This document shows, piece after piece, positions 26,862-36,697 of a stretch of DNA of 57,528 bases. The stretch is from Gammaproteobacteria bacterium (lineage in GTDB: Bacteria > Pseudomonadota > Gammaproteobacteria > JADZEE01): assembly GCA_020850735.1 (NCBI GenBank), contig JADZEE010000016.1, positions 1 through 57,528 of the forward strand. The letters run 5' to 3'. The notes beneath the pieces are model-generated. The model did no database searches and had not been told where the DNA came from. It saw only the letters and a program-made list of their open reading frames with translations. How positions within the stretch are numbered: position 1 is the first letter of the stretch; each line of letters starts with the position of its first letter. The position numbers and the translations under genes are program-made.

Positions 26862-27068
26862 GCGGCAGTGCGTCCGACACCGTGCGGCCCGACGATCGGC
26901 ACCGCGACGCGCGGCCTAAAGCGCGGCGCCCGGCGGCCGCTAATGATCGCAGCGCGCCTGTGCGGGGATTGACCGCCCGTTCCGGTCGGCGGTGACGGTG
27001 GCGGACGACGGGCGCCACACGGGCGCGAACCGCGGCCAGGCCCGGCCGCCAGCGAGCGGAGAGCCATC

Positions 27069-27317
27069 ATGCTGGACAACGCGCCGTCGAAACCATCGCG
27101 CAGGCATCCGATTTATTTCGAGATGACGGCGGCCTTCGTAGCCGTGGTGATCGTCGCGAGCGCCGAATGCCACCTGCTGACGGGGGAGTCCGCAGCCTCG
27201 GTGTCAGCGGTGGTGGTCGCGACGTCGATCGGCGCGGCAACGCTGGCGCTGGTGGCGCTCGGCTACCATCTGGGGACGCGGATCGGACGCTGCGCCGGGT
27301 GCGACGGCGAAGCTTGA
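27069..27317 (+). CDS. Small hypothetical membrane protein
   Basis: An 82-residue frame beginning MLDNAPSKPSRRHPIYFEMT. Residues of about 20-38 (AAFVAVVIVASAE) and 45-68 (SVSAVVVATSIGAATLALVALGY) are hydrophobic enough for two membrane segments. A short tail carries RCAGCDGEA with a CxxC pair. GGAGAG lies about six bases before the ATG. I do not recognise a family. It is 207 bases downstream of the mfnE-like gene, and the GC-rich gap holds no clear gene. Confidence 0.45.
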   Translation: MLDNAPSKPSRRHPIYFEMTAAFVAVVIVASAECHLLTGESAASVSAVVVATSIGAATLALVALGYHLGTRIGRCAGCDGEA

Positions 27318-27510
27318 TCCCAGCGTAGGAATGCGGTGCGCCTGCGACCAGGCGATCGCCACGCACCGGCGCTGCCGGGCGCACGAGCGGGATCGGCGGA
27401 CCGATAGCGCCCCGTGTGGGCCGCGTTCCCGAGCGCGAACGACCTTCGACGGCATGGGGGTGACGTGATGGCGCCGAACGCGGCCCGGCGCCGGTATCCG
27501 CTGGCGTCTT

Positions 27511-27714
27511 TCAGGCGCGCAGTGTGAGCGCTCTGACTGCGGGCGCGTCGCCACTGCCCTGGTCGAAGAATTCCAGTGCCCTGCGGGCGGCCGCTGGGCC
27601 GAAGTCCAGGGCAATGCGGTGGCAGCGGATCAGGTATGCGGACGGCTGCGCCGACTCCCATCCCGGGCGTTTGTCCTCACCGTAGACCTCGCACGTCGAT
27701 TGCTCGGTTCCCAT
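27511..27714 (-). CDS. Small hypothetical protein downstream of nrdB
   Basis: A 67-residue frame beginning MGTEQSTCEVYGEDKRPGWE and ending VRALTLRA. GAGGTGAG lies at good distance before the ATG. The composition is mixed and soluble-looking, with no membrane segment. It starts 105 bases after nrdB on the same strand, just past the nrdB terminator hairpin. No family recognised. The region 27318-27510 on its far side shows nothing coding. Confidence 0.45.
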   Translation of the reverse strand: MGTEQSTCEVYGEDKRPGWESAQPSAYLIRCHRIALDFGPAAARRALEFFDQGSGDAPAVRALTLRA

Positions 27715-27743
27715 CGCTCACCTCGCGAGAATATTAGAAAGAA

Positions 27744-27772
27744 CCGGTACCCGGCATGACACCGGGTACCGG
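27744..27772 (-). terminator. Perfect 11-bp hairpin after nrdB
   Basis: CCGGTACCCGG (27744-27754) and its exact complement (27762-27772) flank a seven-base loop. On the minus strand it is followed by TTCTTTCT, weak for a U-run but suitable for an intrinsic terminator or RNA end stabiliser. It lies about 50 bases after the nrdB stop and about 30 bases before the small minus-strand gene. Confidence 0.65.
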
Positions 27773-27819
27773 CTGAAAACGGCGTCGCTCAACTATTCGA
27801 GGAGGTCTAAATGCCCAAT

Positions 27820-29040
27820 TTAGTCCCAGTTGAGCGCTCCGCCGGTCTTGTATTCGGTGACCCGCGTTTCGAAAAAATTCTTCTCCTTCTTCAGGTCGAT
27901 CAGCTCACTCATCCACGGAAACGGATTGGTCGCGCCTGAAAACATTTCCGACAGGCCGATTTGCGCGCACCGCCTGTTGGCGATGTAGTGCAGGTATTCC
28001 TCGAACATGTTCGAGTTCAGCCCGAGGATGCCGCGCGGCATGGTGTCGCGTGCGTAGCGCACTTCCAGATCCACGGCCTCGCGGATGAGTGTGTGGACCT
28101 GCTCCTGGAAACGCGCCGTCCAAAGGTGCGGGTTCTCGATCTTGATCTGATTGATGACGTCGATGCCGAAGTTCATGTGCATCGACTCGTCACGCAGGAT
28201 GTACTGGAACTGCTCCGCGACGCCGGTCATCTTGTTGCGTCGACCCATGGACAGGATCTGTACGAAGCCCACGTAGAAAAAGATCCCCTCGAACACCACA
28301 TAGAAGGCGATGAGGTCACGCAGAAGGCGCTGATCGTCCGCCGGATTGCCGGTGTGGAAGGTCGGGTCGCCGAGACTTTCGGTGAACCGCATCGCCCACG
28401 CCGCCTTGTCGTGTACGGCCGGGACCTCGCGGTACATGTTGAATACTTCCGCCTCGTCGAGGCCGAGACTCTCGACGCAATACTGGTAGGCGTGCGTGTG
28501 CAGGGCTTCTTCAAAGGCCTGGCGCAGCAGGTACTGGCGGCACTCGGGGTTGGTGATGTGTCGGTACAGCGCCAGCACCAGATTGTTGGCGACCAGGGAA
28601 TCGGCGGTCGAAAAGAAACCGAGGTTGCGCTTGATGACGATACGTTCGTCGTCCGACAACCCGTTCGGGTCCTTCCACAAGGCGATGTCCGCGTTCATGT
28701 TGATTTCCTGCGGCATCCAGTGGTTGGCGCAGGCGTCCAGATACTTCTGCCACGCCCAGCGGTACTTGAATGGCACGAGCTGGTTGAGGTCCGCGCGACA
28801 GTTGATCATGCGCTTGTCGTCGACGGCCAGGCGCCGCGCGCCGAACTCGACCTGCTCCAGGCCGGTGACGCCGGCCACCGGCGCGTCGCCCACCGCCACT
28901 GCGGCAACGTCCACGACCGGAACCGGCGAGGCTGTCGACTCGGCCTTTTCGTAGCTCGCCAGGGCTTCCTGCGCCGTCAACCGCTGCGTCGTCCTGGCGC
29001 TGCTCGTATATCGTCCGGTCGGGTCTTCCCAAGTCAGCAT
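27820..29040 (-). CDS. nrdB: Class Ia ribonucleoside-diphosphate reductase, beta subunit
   Basis: Carries the di-iron/tyrosyl radical cofactor for ribonucleotide reduction. The 406 residues show the ferritin-like helices with metal ligands expected in [17 protein letters not shown] and the [14 protein letters not shown] helix. The C-terminus, [18 protein letters not shown], is the tail that docks on NrdA. The N-terminus has about 60 extra residues of low-complexity Ala/Val/Gly type ([20 protein letters not shown]) before the conserved core, as in some Pseudomonas-type NrdB proteins. It lies 93 bases downstream of nrdA on the same strand and should be cotranscribed. Confidence 0.96.
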   Translation of the reverse strand: MLTWEDPTGRYTSSARTTQRLTAQEALASYEKAESTASPVPVVDVAAVAVGDAPVAGVTGLEQVEFGARRLAVDDKRMINCRADLNQLVPFKYRWAWQKYLDACANHWMPQEINMNADIALWKDPNGLSDDERIVIKRNLGFFSTADSLVANNLVLALYRHITNPECRQYLLRQAFEEALHTHAYQYCVESLGLDEAEVFNMYREVPAVHDKAAWAMRFTESLGDPTFHTGNPADDQRLLRDLIAFYVVFEGIFFYVGFVQILSMGRRNKMTGVAEQFQYILRDESMHMNFGIDVINQIKIENPHLWTARFQEQVHTLIREAVDLEVRYARDTMPRGILGLNSNMFEEYLHYIANRRCAQIGLSEMFSGATNPFPWMSELIDLKKEKNFFETRVTEYKTGGALNWD

Positions 29041-29133
29041 CGCACTCCCCTCATGATTCCTTGATCCGGGCCGTCTCGTTACGGCCGTGGTGTTCGTCGG
29101 TCCCCCGGCGAGCGGGCGCCTGCCGTTCCCCCG

Positions 29134-32022
29134 CTACTGGCAGGCCTCGCAGTCCGGATCGGCTATCGAGCACGCCGCAGGCGGCGTTTCGATCGCCGCG
29201 GCTTCGCCGCGTACCGCATTCAACTTGCCATCGGCGAGCGTGCTCTTCTCCACGTGTGTCGCGCCGATGCTGCGCAGGTAATAGGTGGTCTTCAGGCCAC
29301 GCACCCAGGCCAGCTTGTACAGGTTGTCCAGCTTCTTGCCCGAGGGCTCGGACATGTACAGGTTCAGTGACTGTGCCTGATCGATCCATTTCTGCCTTCG
29401 CGCACCGGCTTCCACGATCCAGCGCGTATCGATCTCGAACGCCGTCGCGTACAGTTCCTTCAGGTCCGCCGGTACGCGATCGGAGTGCTGGATGCTGCCG
29501 TCGTAGTACTTGAGATCGTTTGCCATGACGCTGTCCCACAGACCGAGCGCCTTGAGGTCGTTCACGAGATAGGGGTTGACGACGGTGAATTCGCCGGACA
29601 GGTTGGATTTCACGAACAGATTCTGGTAGGTGGGCTCGATGGACTGTGACACACCACAGATGTTGGAAATCGTGGCAGTCGGTGCGATCGCCATGGTGTT
29701 GGAATTGCGCATGCCGACGGTCTGCACGCGTTCGCGCAGACTGTCCCAGTCGAGCGTGCCGGCGCGATCGATCTCGACGTAACCACCGCGCTGCTCGGCG
29801 AGCAGATCGATGGAGTCGCGGGGCAGGATCCCCATGCTCCACAGCGATCCCTCGAACGACGAGTAACGGCCGCGCTCGGCCGCGAGATCCGTGGAAGCCC
29901 TGATGGCGTAGTAGCTGACGGCCTCCATCGAGCGGTCGGCGAATTCCACCGTCGCTTCGCAGGCAAAGGGCAGACGCAATTTGTACAGTGCGTCCTGGAA
30001 ACCCATGATGCCCAGACCCACCGGGCGGTGGCGCAGGTTGGAATTACGGGCCGCGGGAACGCTGTAGTAGTTGTAGTCGATGACGTTGTCGAGCATGCGC
30101 ATCGCGACGCTCACGGTCTTCTCGATCTTGACCATGTCCAGGCCGTTTTCGCCGACGTGCTGGGCGAGGTTCACCGAGCCGAGATTGCATACCGCGATCT
30201 CCTTGCCAGGCGAGGTGTTCAGCGTGATCTCGGTGCACAGGTTGGAGCTGTGCACCACGCCGACGTGCTGCTGGGGCGAACGCAGGTTGCAGGCATCCTT
30301 GAAGGTGATCCACGGGTGCCCGGTCTCGAACAGCATCGAGAGCATCCGGCGCCACAGCTCGACCGCGCGGATCTGCTTGCAGACCCGCATCTCGCCGCGC
30401 GCCGCTTTGTGTTCGTAAGCCGTATAGGCGCGCTCGAAGTCCTTGCCGCACAAATCGTGCAGATCAGGTACCTCGTCGGGGGAGAACAGCGTCCATGGAC
30501 CGTCCTCTATGACGCGGCGCATGAACAGGTCCGGCACCCAGTTGGCGGTGTTCATGTCGTGAGTGCGCCGTCGATCGTCACCGGTGTTCTTGCGCAATTC
30601 GAGGAATTCCTCGACGTCGATGTGCCAGCTCTCGAGATACGCGCACACTGCGCCCTTGCGCTTGCCTCCCTGATTGACGGCCACCGCGGTGTCGTTGGCG
30701 ACCTTCAGGAACGGAACGACGCCCTGGGAACGGCCGTTGGTGCCCTTGATGTGCGCGCCCATGCCGCGCACGGGCGTCCAGTCGTTGCCGAGACCGCCGG
30801 CGAATTTCGACAGCAGCGCATTGTCCTTGACCGCCTGGAATATGCCGTCGAGATCGTCCGGGACGCTGGTGAGATAGCACGAGGACAGCTGCGGTCTGAG
30901 CGTGCCGGAGTTGAACAGGGTCGGCGTGCTCGACATGAAGTCGAATGAGGACAGCAGATCGTAGAATTCGACGGTCCACTTCTCGGGTTCGATTTCGTTG
31001 CTCGCGAGTCCCATGGCGACGCGCATGAAAAACGCCTGGGGCAATTCGAAACGGGTGCCGTGCGAGTGCAGGAAGTAGCGGTCGTAGAGCGTTTGCAGCC
31101 CGAGGTAGGTGAACAGGAAATCGCGCTCCGGGCGGATCGCATTGCCGATGCGATCGAGATCGTAGTTGCCGAGCCGCGGATCCATCAGCTCGAGATCGAT
31201 TGCACGCTTGACGTAGGCCTTGAAATAATCCGCGTAGCGGTCGTGCATTTCGGCCTGAGTAGCCATGTCGGGCGTGCCGTAGACGAAGCTGAGCCCCTCG
31301 CGGCGCAGGTTGTCGAGCAGCAGGCGCGCCGCCGCGTAGCCGTAGCTGGGCTCCTGTTCGATGAAGGTGCGCGCGCCCATGACCAGGGCCTTGGCGACGT
31401 CGCCCTCGGCGACGCCGTCGAACAGGTTGCGTCGCACCTCGGTAAAGATGACGCGGGGGTCCGCCGCGGGCAGGCCGTCGCAGGCCTCGGCGATGACGCG
31501 TTCGAGCCGCGCCTCGTCGAGCGGAGTGACGCGGCCGTCGGCCAGCGTGAGGTGCAGGCGCGGCGCCTCGTCCCGCTGCGCTTTCGCGGCCTGCTGTTCG
31601 GCACGCTCGCGGGCGCGCTCCTCGCGGTACAGTACGTAGGCGCGCGCGATCTTGTGCTCGCCGGCGCGCATGAGCGCGAGTTCGACCTGGTCCTGGATGT
31701 CTTCGATGTGGATAGTGCCCCCGCCCGGCAGGCGGCGCGTGATCGCGTGCACGACCTGCGCGCTGAGCTCGGCGACGACGTCGTGGATGCGGCGCGAGGC
31801 CGCGGCATTGCCACCTTCGACCGCCAGGAAGGCCTTGGTCAGGGCGACCGTGATCTTGGCGCTGTCGAAGGCGGTGACCTTGCCATTGCGGCGGATCACC
31901 CGGTGCTCGCCCGGGCTCGAGACGCGCAGCTCGGCGGCATTGGCACGGCGATCGTCGGCAGCGACACGGACAGCGGCGCCGGCCGCCGCGGTGGCGACGG
32001 CGGCAGGATTATCCAAGGACAT
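29134..32022 (-). CDS. nrdA: Class Ia ribonucleoside-diphosphate reductase, alpha subunit
   Basis: Catalytic subunit that reduces ribonucleoside diphosphates. The chosen start (ATG 32022, preceded by AGGAGGGG) gives 962 residues. There are two N-terminal ATP-cone-like domains, about 45-150 (VIRRNGKVTAFDSAKI) and 160-250 (LADGRVTPLDEARLERVI), as in Pseudomonas NrdA. Then come LFNSGTLRPQLSSCYL with a redox cysteine, SSNLCTEITL with the thiyl-radical cysteine and VCNLGSVNL with the partner. The C-terminal pair is in ADPDCEACQ. Two cones suggest dATP control through the first. The promoter and paired NrdR-like boxes lie 100-150 bases upstream. Confidence 0.96.
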   Translation of the reverse strand: MSLDNPAAVATAAAGAAVRVAADDRRANAAELRVSSPGEHRVIRRNGKVTAFDSAKITVALTKAFLAVEGGNAAASRRIHDVVAELSAQVVHAITRRLPGGGTIHIEDIQDQVELALMRAGEHKIARAYVLYREERARERAEQQAAKAQRDEAPRLHLTLADGRVTPLDEARLERVIAEACDGLPAADPRVIFTEVRRNLFDGVAEGDVAKALVMGARTFIEQEPSYGYAAARLLLDNLRREGLSFVYGTPDMATQAEMHDRYADYFKAYVKRAIDLELMDPRLGNYDLDRIGNAIRPERDFLFTYLGLQTLYDRYFLHSHGTRFELPQAFFMRVAMGLASNEIEPEKWTVEFYDLLSSFDFMSSTPTLFNSGTLRPQLSSCYLTSVPDDLDGIFQAVKDNALLSKFAGGLGNDWTPVRGMGAHIKGTNGRSQGVVPFLKVANDTAVAVNQGGKRKGAVCAYLESWHIDVEEFLELRKNTGDDRRRTHDMNTANWVPDLFMRRVIEDGPWTLFSPDEVPDLHDLCGKDFERAYTAYEHKAARGEMRVCKQIRAVELWRRMLSMLFETGHPWITFKDACNLRSPQQHVGVVHSSNLCTEITLNTSPGKEIAVCNLGSVNLAQHVGENGLDMVKIEKTVSVAMRMLDNVIDYNYYSVPAARNSNLRHRPVGLGIMGFQDALYKLRLPFACEATVEFADRSMEAVSYYAIRASTDLAAERGRYSSFEGSLWSMGILPRDSIDLLAEQRGGYVEIDRAGTLDWDSLRERVQTVGMRNSNTMAIAPTATISNICGVSQSIEPTYQNLFVKSNLSGEFTVVNPYLVNDLKALGLWDSVMANDLKYYDGSIQHSDRVPADLKELYATAFEIDTRWIVEAGARRQKWIDQAQSLNLYMSEPSGKKLDNLYKLAWVRGLKTTYYLRSIGATHVEKSTLADGKLNAVRGEAAAIETPPAACSIADPDCEACQ

Positions 32023-32118
32023 GACCCCTCCTGTCATTGGTCGAGAGGTGCGTCGCGTCCGCTGCGGCCCCGGCAGCGCGCAGCCTCGGCGCGACGTCAG
32101 TGATGTTGTGTGAGTAAT

Positions 32119-32147
32119 CGTATAGCACCACAATACCATGCGGTCAA
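32119..32147 (-). promoter_or_regulatory. Sigma70 promoter of nrdAB
   Basis: The minus strand carries TTGACC (-35, 32147-32142), a 17-base spacer and TATACG (-10, 32124-32119), with a start expected near 32112 and a leader of about 90 bases before nrdA. One NrdR-like box lies inside the spacer. Confidence 0.6.
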
Positions 32148-32176
32148 GGCGCTTAGAAACCACAATATCCTGTGTA
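32127..32176. promoter_or_regulatory. Paired NrdR-like boxes upstream of nrdA
   Basis: Two copies of ACCACAATA(C/T)C begin at 32127 and 32159, exactly 32 bases apart, about three helical turns. The second extends to the palindrome CACAATATCCTGTG, close to the known NrdR box. Tandem boxes about 31-32 bases apart are the usual NrdR arrangement, and the proximal one overlaps the promoter spacer, consistent with repression. Confidence 0.65.
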
Positions 32177-32317
32177 TCGATGGTGGAACAAGCTGTGCAC
32201 GAAGTACGTAATAGCTGGGGATAAGGTGACCGGCTCCAACGAATTCAGGGACTTGCTCGCGGCGCAGCCGGTAGCGCCTCGCCGGCCGCCGGGGCGGCGA
32301 TCGCCGGAGCGTTTTTT

Positions 32318-33094
32318 GTGACCGCTGACGCAGCGCCGCTGCGCCTGCTGCAGCTGACCGACAGCCACATCTATTCCGATCCGGCCGGGGAGCTGCTCGG
32401 GATCCGGACGCTGGCGACCTTCGAGCAGGTACTCGCCCACGCCCGGCACTCGCCCGTGTGGCCGCCGCACGCCGTGATCCTCAGCGGCGACCTGGTCAAC
32501 GACGAGACCTGCGAGGCCTACAGCCTGCTGCGCGTGCGTCTGGAGGGGCTGTGCTGTCCGGTGTACTGCCTGCCGGGCAACCACGACGATCCCCGTCTCA
32601 TGCGGCACGTCCTGCCGGGCCGAAATGTGTTCATCGCCGGCGAGGTCCGGCTCGGGTCCTGGCTGCTGATCCTGCTCGATTCACGGGTGCCGGGGTCGCC
32701 CGCCGGCCTGCTCGCGGCGGGCGAGCTCGAGCGCCTCGACACGGCGCTGGCCGCGCACACCGCGGGCCATGCGTTCATCTTCGTACACCACCATCCGCTG
32801 CCGGTGGGCAGCGCGTGGATGGACGCGATGGGATTGCGCAACGCCGGGGCGCTGTTCGCCGTGCTGCAACGGTACCCGCAGGTGCGCGGGATCGCCGCGG
32901 GCCACGTACACCAGGCGTCGGCGCACTCCCGCGGCGGGCTGGCGGTGTTCACCACGCCATCGACCTGCGTGCAGTTCCTGCCCGGCGCCGACCGGTTCCT
33001 GCGCGACGATCGTTCGCCCGGGTACCGCTGGTTCGAGCTGCGCCGCGACGGGGGCGTCGATACGGGCGTGGTGTGGACTGCCGGCACCGGCTGA
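32318..33094 (+). CDS. cpdA: Cyclic AMP phosphodiesterase-like metallophosphoesterase
   Basis: Class III phosphodiesterase of 258 residues, likely hydrolysing 3',5'-cAMP. All metal-binding motifs are present in order: LTDSHI (near 15), SGDLVND (about 53-59), LPGNHDD (about 86-92), VHHHPL and AGHVHQ. The length and the spacing fit CpdA. The start is GTG. It reads away from nrdA, with which it shares a 295-base upstream region, and converges on tsaB. The remaining gap 33095-33300 contains no gene that I can support. Confidence 0.88.
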   Translation: MTADAAPLRLLQLTDSHIYSDPAGELLGIRTLATFEQVLAHARHSPVWPPHAVILSGDLVNDETCEAYSLLRVRLEGLCCPVYCLPGNHDDPRLMRHVLPGRNVFIAGEVRLGSWLLILLDSRVPGSPAGLLAAGELERLDTALAAHTAGHAFIFVHHHPLPVGSAWMDAMGLRNAGALFAVLQRYPQVRGIAAGHVHQASAHSRGGLAVFTTPSTCVQFLPGADRFLRDDRSPGYRWFELRRDGGVDTGVVWTAGTG

Positions 33095-33300
33095 TCGGCC
33101 GGGCGCGCGGCGCCGGGCTCGGAGCTTGAACATTCGCCCGCCGTAGCGAGACGGTTCCCGGGCGTTCGCGGCCAGGCGCGGGGGTGCACACGAAATCGTG
33201 CGCACAGCGGGCCTGCGTAAGCGATTTTGGGGGTCCCCGCAGCGCGGCCAGAGGCGTCCAGGGGCCGTCGCAACAGGCGCGGTGATGGTTACACGAGCGC

Positions 33301-33975
33301 TCAGGCGGTCGTGGCGACGTCGTCGCGCAGATACACCGGCAGTGCGGCGCCGGCGTCGACGGTTTCGCCGCGGCTGGCCATGACCGCACCGAGGCGGGCG
33401 ACGTCGCGGGCATGCGGCCATTGTTGCGCGTCGATCTGCGTGAGCCGCTCGCCGAGGCGGGCTTGCAAGCGTGCCCCCGCCGGGGTTGCCCAGCCGGGGC
33501 CTGCTCCGTACCAGGTACCGCGTACGGGCAGTTGCAGCGCCTCGCCACTGCCGAGCTGATCGCCGCGGGCGGCTTCGAGCGCCGTGTGGTACACGTAGGT
33601 ACCGAGATACAGCTCATCCATGCGCGCGTCGAGCGCCGCGAGCACGGCGCCGGCGCCGTGTTCCGTGCAGGCGGCATGAGCCATGGCGGCGAGCGTGGAC
33701 ACCGGCGCGACCGGCAGGTTCGCCGCGAGCGCCAGTCCCTGCACGACCCCGGTGGCGATGCGCACGCCCGTGAACGTGCCCGGGCCGCAGCCGAAGGCGA
33801 GCGCGTCGAGGTCGCGCAAGCGCAGACCCGATTCGGCCAGCAGCTCGTCCACCATCGGCAGGATCAGCTCGGCGTGCCGGCGCGGCGCGAGCGCGTGCCG
33901 GCAGCGGCAGCGATCGTCCACGAGCAGCGCTGCGGAGCAGGCGTCGGTGGAGGTGTCGATCGCGAGGAGCTTCAC
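33301..33975 (-). CDS. tsaB: tRNA N6-threonylcarbamoyladenosine biosynthesis protein TsaB
   Basis: Partner of TsaD in making the t6A modification on ANN-decoding tRNAs. The 224 residues start, from GTG 33975, with VKLLAIDTSTDACSAALL, the family N-terminus. RHAELILPMVDELLAESGL and FGCGPGTFTGVRIA follow, with the signature GPGTFTGVR. The longer frame to 34068 runs into the lolC start and lacks family character. It is divergent from lolC with only 80 bases between them. Confidence 0.93.
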   Translation of the reverse strand: MKLLAIDTSTDACSAALLVDDRCRCRHALAPRRHAELILPMVDELLAESGLRLRDLDALAFGCGPGTFTGVRIATGVVQGLALAANLPVAPVSTLAAMAHAACTEHGAGAVLAALDARMDELYLGTYVYHTALEAARGDQLGSGEALQLPVRGTWYGAGPGWATPAGARLQARLGERLTQIDAQQWPHARDVARLGAVMASRGETVDAGAALPVYLRDDVATTA

Positions 33976-34055
33976 GCACGGGCCATTGCGGTTCGGGGGA
34001 GAGCAGCTGCACGGGTGCGTTCGGCGACAGGCCGATGCGACTATAATCGCTGCCC

Positions 34056-35318
34056 ATGTTCCGGCCACTGGCAGTATACATCGGGCTGCGCTACACCCGC
34101 GCCCGGCGTCGCAATCACTTCATCTCCTTCATTTCGCTGACGTCGATGCTCGGCATCGCGCTCGGCGTCACCGCCCTCATCACCGTGCTGTCGGTCATGA
34201 ACGGCTTCGAAGCGGAGCTGCGCAGCCGCATCCTGGGCATGACCGCGCACGCGACCGTGCTCGAACCCGGCAAGCTGCTGCGCGACTGGGAGCAGGTGCG
34301 CGATCGTCTGCACGGTGCGGCGCACGTACGCGGCAGCGCGCCTTTCGTCGAGAAGGAAGCCATGGCCACGCACAGCGGCCGGGTGCAGGGCCTGCTCGTG
34401 CGCGGCATCCTGCCGGACGAGGAACCCGCGGTGTCGATCGTGGCGCAGCGCATGAGCGCCGGCCAGCTGTCGGATCTCGAGCCCGGCGCCTACCGGGTGA
34501 TCCTGGGAGCGGAGCTCGCGCGCGCGCTGGACGCCGTGCCCGGAGACCGGATCACGCTGGTCGCGCCGCAACCGGCGGTGACGCCCGCCGGCATCGTGCC
34601 GCGCCTGAAACAGTTCACGGTCAGCGGCGTGTTCGACGTCGGCATGCACGAGTACGACTCGGCGCTCGCCCTGGTGCATATGCGCGATGCGGCCACGCTG
34701 TTTCGCTACGGGGACGGTATCAGCGGGGTGCGTCTGGAGCTCGATGACCTGTTCGATGCGCCGCGTGTTGCGCACGATTTCGAGCGACACCTGAACGCGG
34801 ATCTGGACGTGGCCCGCTATGCGGTCGTCGACTGGACCCGGTACCACGTCAACTTCTTTCGCGCATTGCGCACGGAAAAAACGGTGATGTTCGTCATTCT
34901 CACCCTCATCGTCGCAGTCGCCGCGTTCAACATCGTCTCCACGCTGGTGATGCTCGTCACCGACAAGCAGAGTGATATCGCCATTCTTCGTACGCTCGGC
35001 ATGAGCCCGCGCGCGGTGATGGGGATCTTCGTCGTGCAGGGCATGATCATCGGCATGGCCGGCACGTTGCTCGGCGTGCTCGGCGGCGTATGGCTGGCGA
35101 CCCACGTCGAGGGGCTGGTGAAAACGCTGGAGGCGTGGTTTCACGTGAGCTTCCTGCCCGCGGACGTGTACTACATCAGCGATCTGCCGGCGCAGCTGCG
35201 CTGGGCCGACATCGCCCGGATCGGCGGCGTTGCGTTCGCACTGTCCCTGGTCGCGACCCTGTACCCGGCCTGGCAGGCGGCACGTACCCAGCCCGTCGAT
35301 GCGCTGCGCTATGAGTGA
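34056..35318 (+). CDS. lolC: Lipoprotein-releasing ABC transporter permease (LolC/LolE family)
   Basis: Inner-membrane permease of 420 residues that extracts lipoproteins for LolA. The N-terminus [19 protein letters not shown] and first membrane segment (about 24-46) are typical. A long periplasmic domain follows, then three C-terminal membrane segments of the FtsX family around 270-400, ending [18 protein letters not shown]. Only one permease gene is next to lolD, whereas Escherichia and Pseudomonas have lolC and lolE. This could be the single-permease (LolF) type that works as a homodimer. It overlaps lolD by eight bases. Confidence 0.93.
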   Translation: MFRPLAVYIGLRYTRARRRNHFISFISLTSMLGIALGVTALITVLSVMNGFEAELRSRILGMTAHATVLEPGKLLRDWEQVRDRLHGAAHVRGSAPFVEKEAMATHSGRVQGLLVRGILPDEEPAVSIVAQRMSAGQLSDLEPGAYRVILGAELARALDAVPGDRITLVAPQPAVTPAGIVPRLKQFTVSGVFDVGMHEYDSALALVHMRDAATLFRYGDGISGVRLELDDLFDAPRVAHDFERHLNADLDVARYAVVDWTRYHVNFFRALRTEKTVMFVILTLIVAVAAFNIVSTLVMLVTDKQSDIAILRTLGMSPRAVMGIFVVQGMIIGMAGTLLGVLGGVWLATHVEGLVKTLEAWFHVSFLPADVYYISDLPAQLRWADIARIGGVAFALSLVATLYPAWQAARTQPVDALRYE

Positions 35319-35994
35319 GGCAATCGTGAGCTGCCGGGGTCTGGGCAAGACCTTCGTCGAAGGCGAGCTCAACGTGTCCGTGCTGTGCGGTGTCGACGTC
35401 GAGATCGGCCGCGGCGAACGCGTGGCCGTCGTCGGCCGGTCCGGGGCGGGTAAGAGCACGCTGTTGCACCTGCTCGGCGGCCTGGACGTGCCCACCGCCG
35501 GGGAGGTGATGGTCGCCGGGCGCAGCATGATGGGGCTCGGCGAGGCGGAACGCGGGCGGCTGCGCAACCGCTACCTGGGGTTCGTCTATCAGTTCCACCA
35601 CCTGTTGCCGGAGTTCAGCGCGCTGGAAAACGTCGCCCTGCCGCTGATCATCGGCGGCGCCGACGTGGTGGTGGCCACACGGCGCGCAGGCGAGCTGCTC
35701 GAACGGGTCGGGCTCGGCGCGCGGCTGGCCCACAAGCCGGGCGAACTCTCCGGCGGCGAGCGCCAGCGGACCGCGGTTGCACGCGCACTCGCCAACAATC
35801 CGCGCTGCATCCTCGCCGATGAGCCGACCGGGAATCTCGATCGCAGCTCGGCGCAGCAGGTGCTCGATCTCATGCTCGAGCTGAACAGCGCCGCCGGGGC
35901 CACGCTGATCATCGTCACCCACGATCTCGACATCGCCGCACGCATGGATCGTGTGCTGGAGCTGGCCGACGGCCACCTGCGAGCGGCCGCCTGA
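35311..35994 (+). CDS. lolD: Lipoprotein-releasing system ATP-binding protein
   Basis: ABC ATPase of 227 residues that powers lipoprotein release. It has Walker A ([15 protein letters not shown]), a Q-loop in [12 protein letters not shown], the signature [15 protein letters not shown], Walker [13 protein letters not shown] and a switch histidine in [22 protein letters not shown] is characteristic of LolD. ATG 35311 overlaps the end of lolC, giving [15 protein letters not shown]. It is followed by the convergent DUF2062 gene. Confidence 0.95.
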   Translation: MSEAIVSCRGLGKTFVEGELNVSVLCGVDVEIGRGERVAVVGRSGAGKSTLLHLLGGLDVPTAGEVMVAGRSMMGLGEAERGRLRNRYLGFVYQFHHLLPEFSALENVALPLIIGGADVVVATRRAGELLERVGLGARLAHKPGELSGGERQRTAVARALANNPRCILADEPTGNLDRSSAQQVLDLMLELNSAAGATLIIVTHDLDIAARMDRVLELADGHLRAAA

Positions 35995-36006
35995 GCCGCG
36001 GTCCGG

Positions 36007-36531
36007 TCACCCCGGGCGGCTGCGCGCGCGCCGGTTGCGCCAGCGATTGACCAGATGCAGCCGCCAGAGCATACGCACCGAGACGTTGGTGACCACAGCG
36101 GCGAGCGTTGCGCACAACAGCGAGCCGAGCAGCAGCGGTTGCCAGATCTGCAGCGCGGTCTCGGTGAGCCAGTGCCACGTGAGCGCGAAGTGTTCCTGAT
36201 TGGCGGGTACGCCGAGCAGCCACGCACCGAGCTTGTATTCGAGCCACAGCAGCGCCGGCATGGTGATCGGATTGGTCACCCAGACCGACAGCGCGGCGAT
36301 GGGCAGGTTGACGCGCAGCGCCAGGGCGAGCGGTACCGCTATCAGCATGTGAAACGGTACCGGCAGGCAGGCCACGAACAAGCCGGCGGCAAGACCGCCG
36401 GCGACCGATCGCCGGCTCAGGTGCCACAGGTCCGGATCGTGGAGACGCTCGCCGAGGAAGCGAAGGCGGCGGTGCTCGGTCAGCAGGCTTCGTTGCGGCA
36501 GGATGCGCTGGAGAAAACGGCGTGGACTCAT
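36007..36531 (-). CDS. DUF2062 family membrane protein
   Basis: Protein of 174 residues with the DUF2062 core WVTNPITMPALLWLEYKLG and about three hydrophobic segments. It starts MSPRRFLQRILPQRSLLTEH. Function unknown. In Pseudomonas a DUF2062 gene occupies the same place between the lol genes and comEC, so this is conserved synteny. The 166-base gap to comEC should hold the divergent promoters. Confidence 0.88.
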   Translation of the reverse strand: MSPRRFLQRILPQRSLLTEHRRLRFLGERLHDPDLWHLSRRSVAGGLAAGLFVACLPVPFHMLIAVPLALALRVNLPIAALSVWVTNPITMPALLWLEYKLGAWLLGVPANQEHFALTWHWLTETALQIWQPLLLGSLLCATLAAVVTNVSVRMLWRLHLVNRWRNRRARSRPG

Positions 36532-36697
36532 CGGGCAGCGTAGCGGCGTGATCGAAAACAGGGGCCGAACTCGCGTTGCCGCCGGCTGTGGCGGCTGGCT
36601 ATTATAGTCGGGTTCGCCGCTGGCGCGGACGGTGTCGGGCAGCAGGACGCTGCCCCTATCGAACAATGCAGGCAAGGCCTGTCACGGACGACGGCGC

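Noticed and set aside
26859..26993. 44-codon plus-strand frame starting at a GTG that overlaps the mfnE-like stop
   Set aside because: Arg/Ala/Asp-rich translation, no family likeness; the overlap alone is weak evidence.
27801..27940. GGAGG followed by ATG on the plus strand near the nrdB end
   Set aside because: The resulting frame is a short antisense shadow of the conserved NrdB C-terminus.
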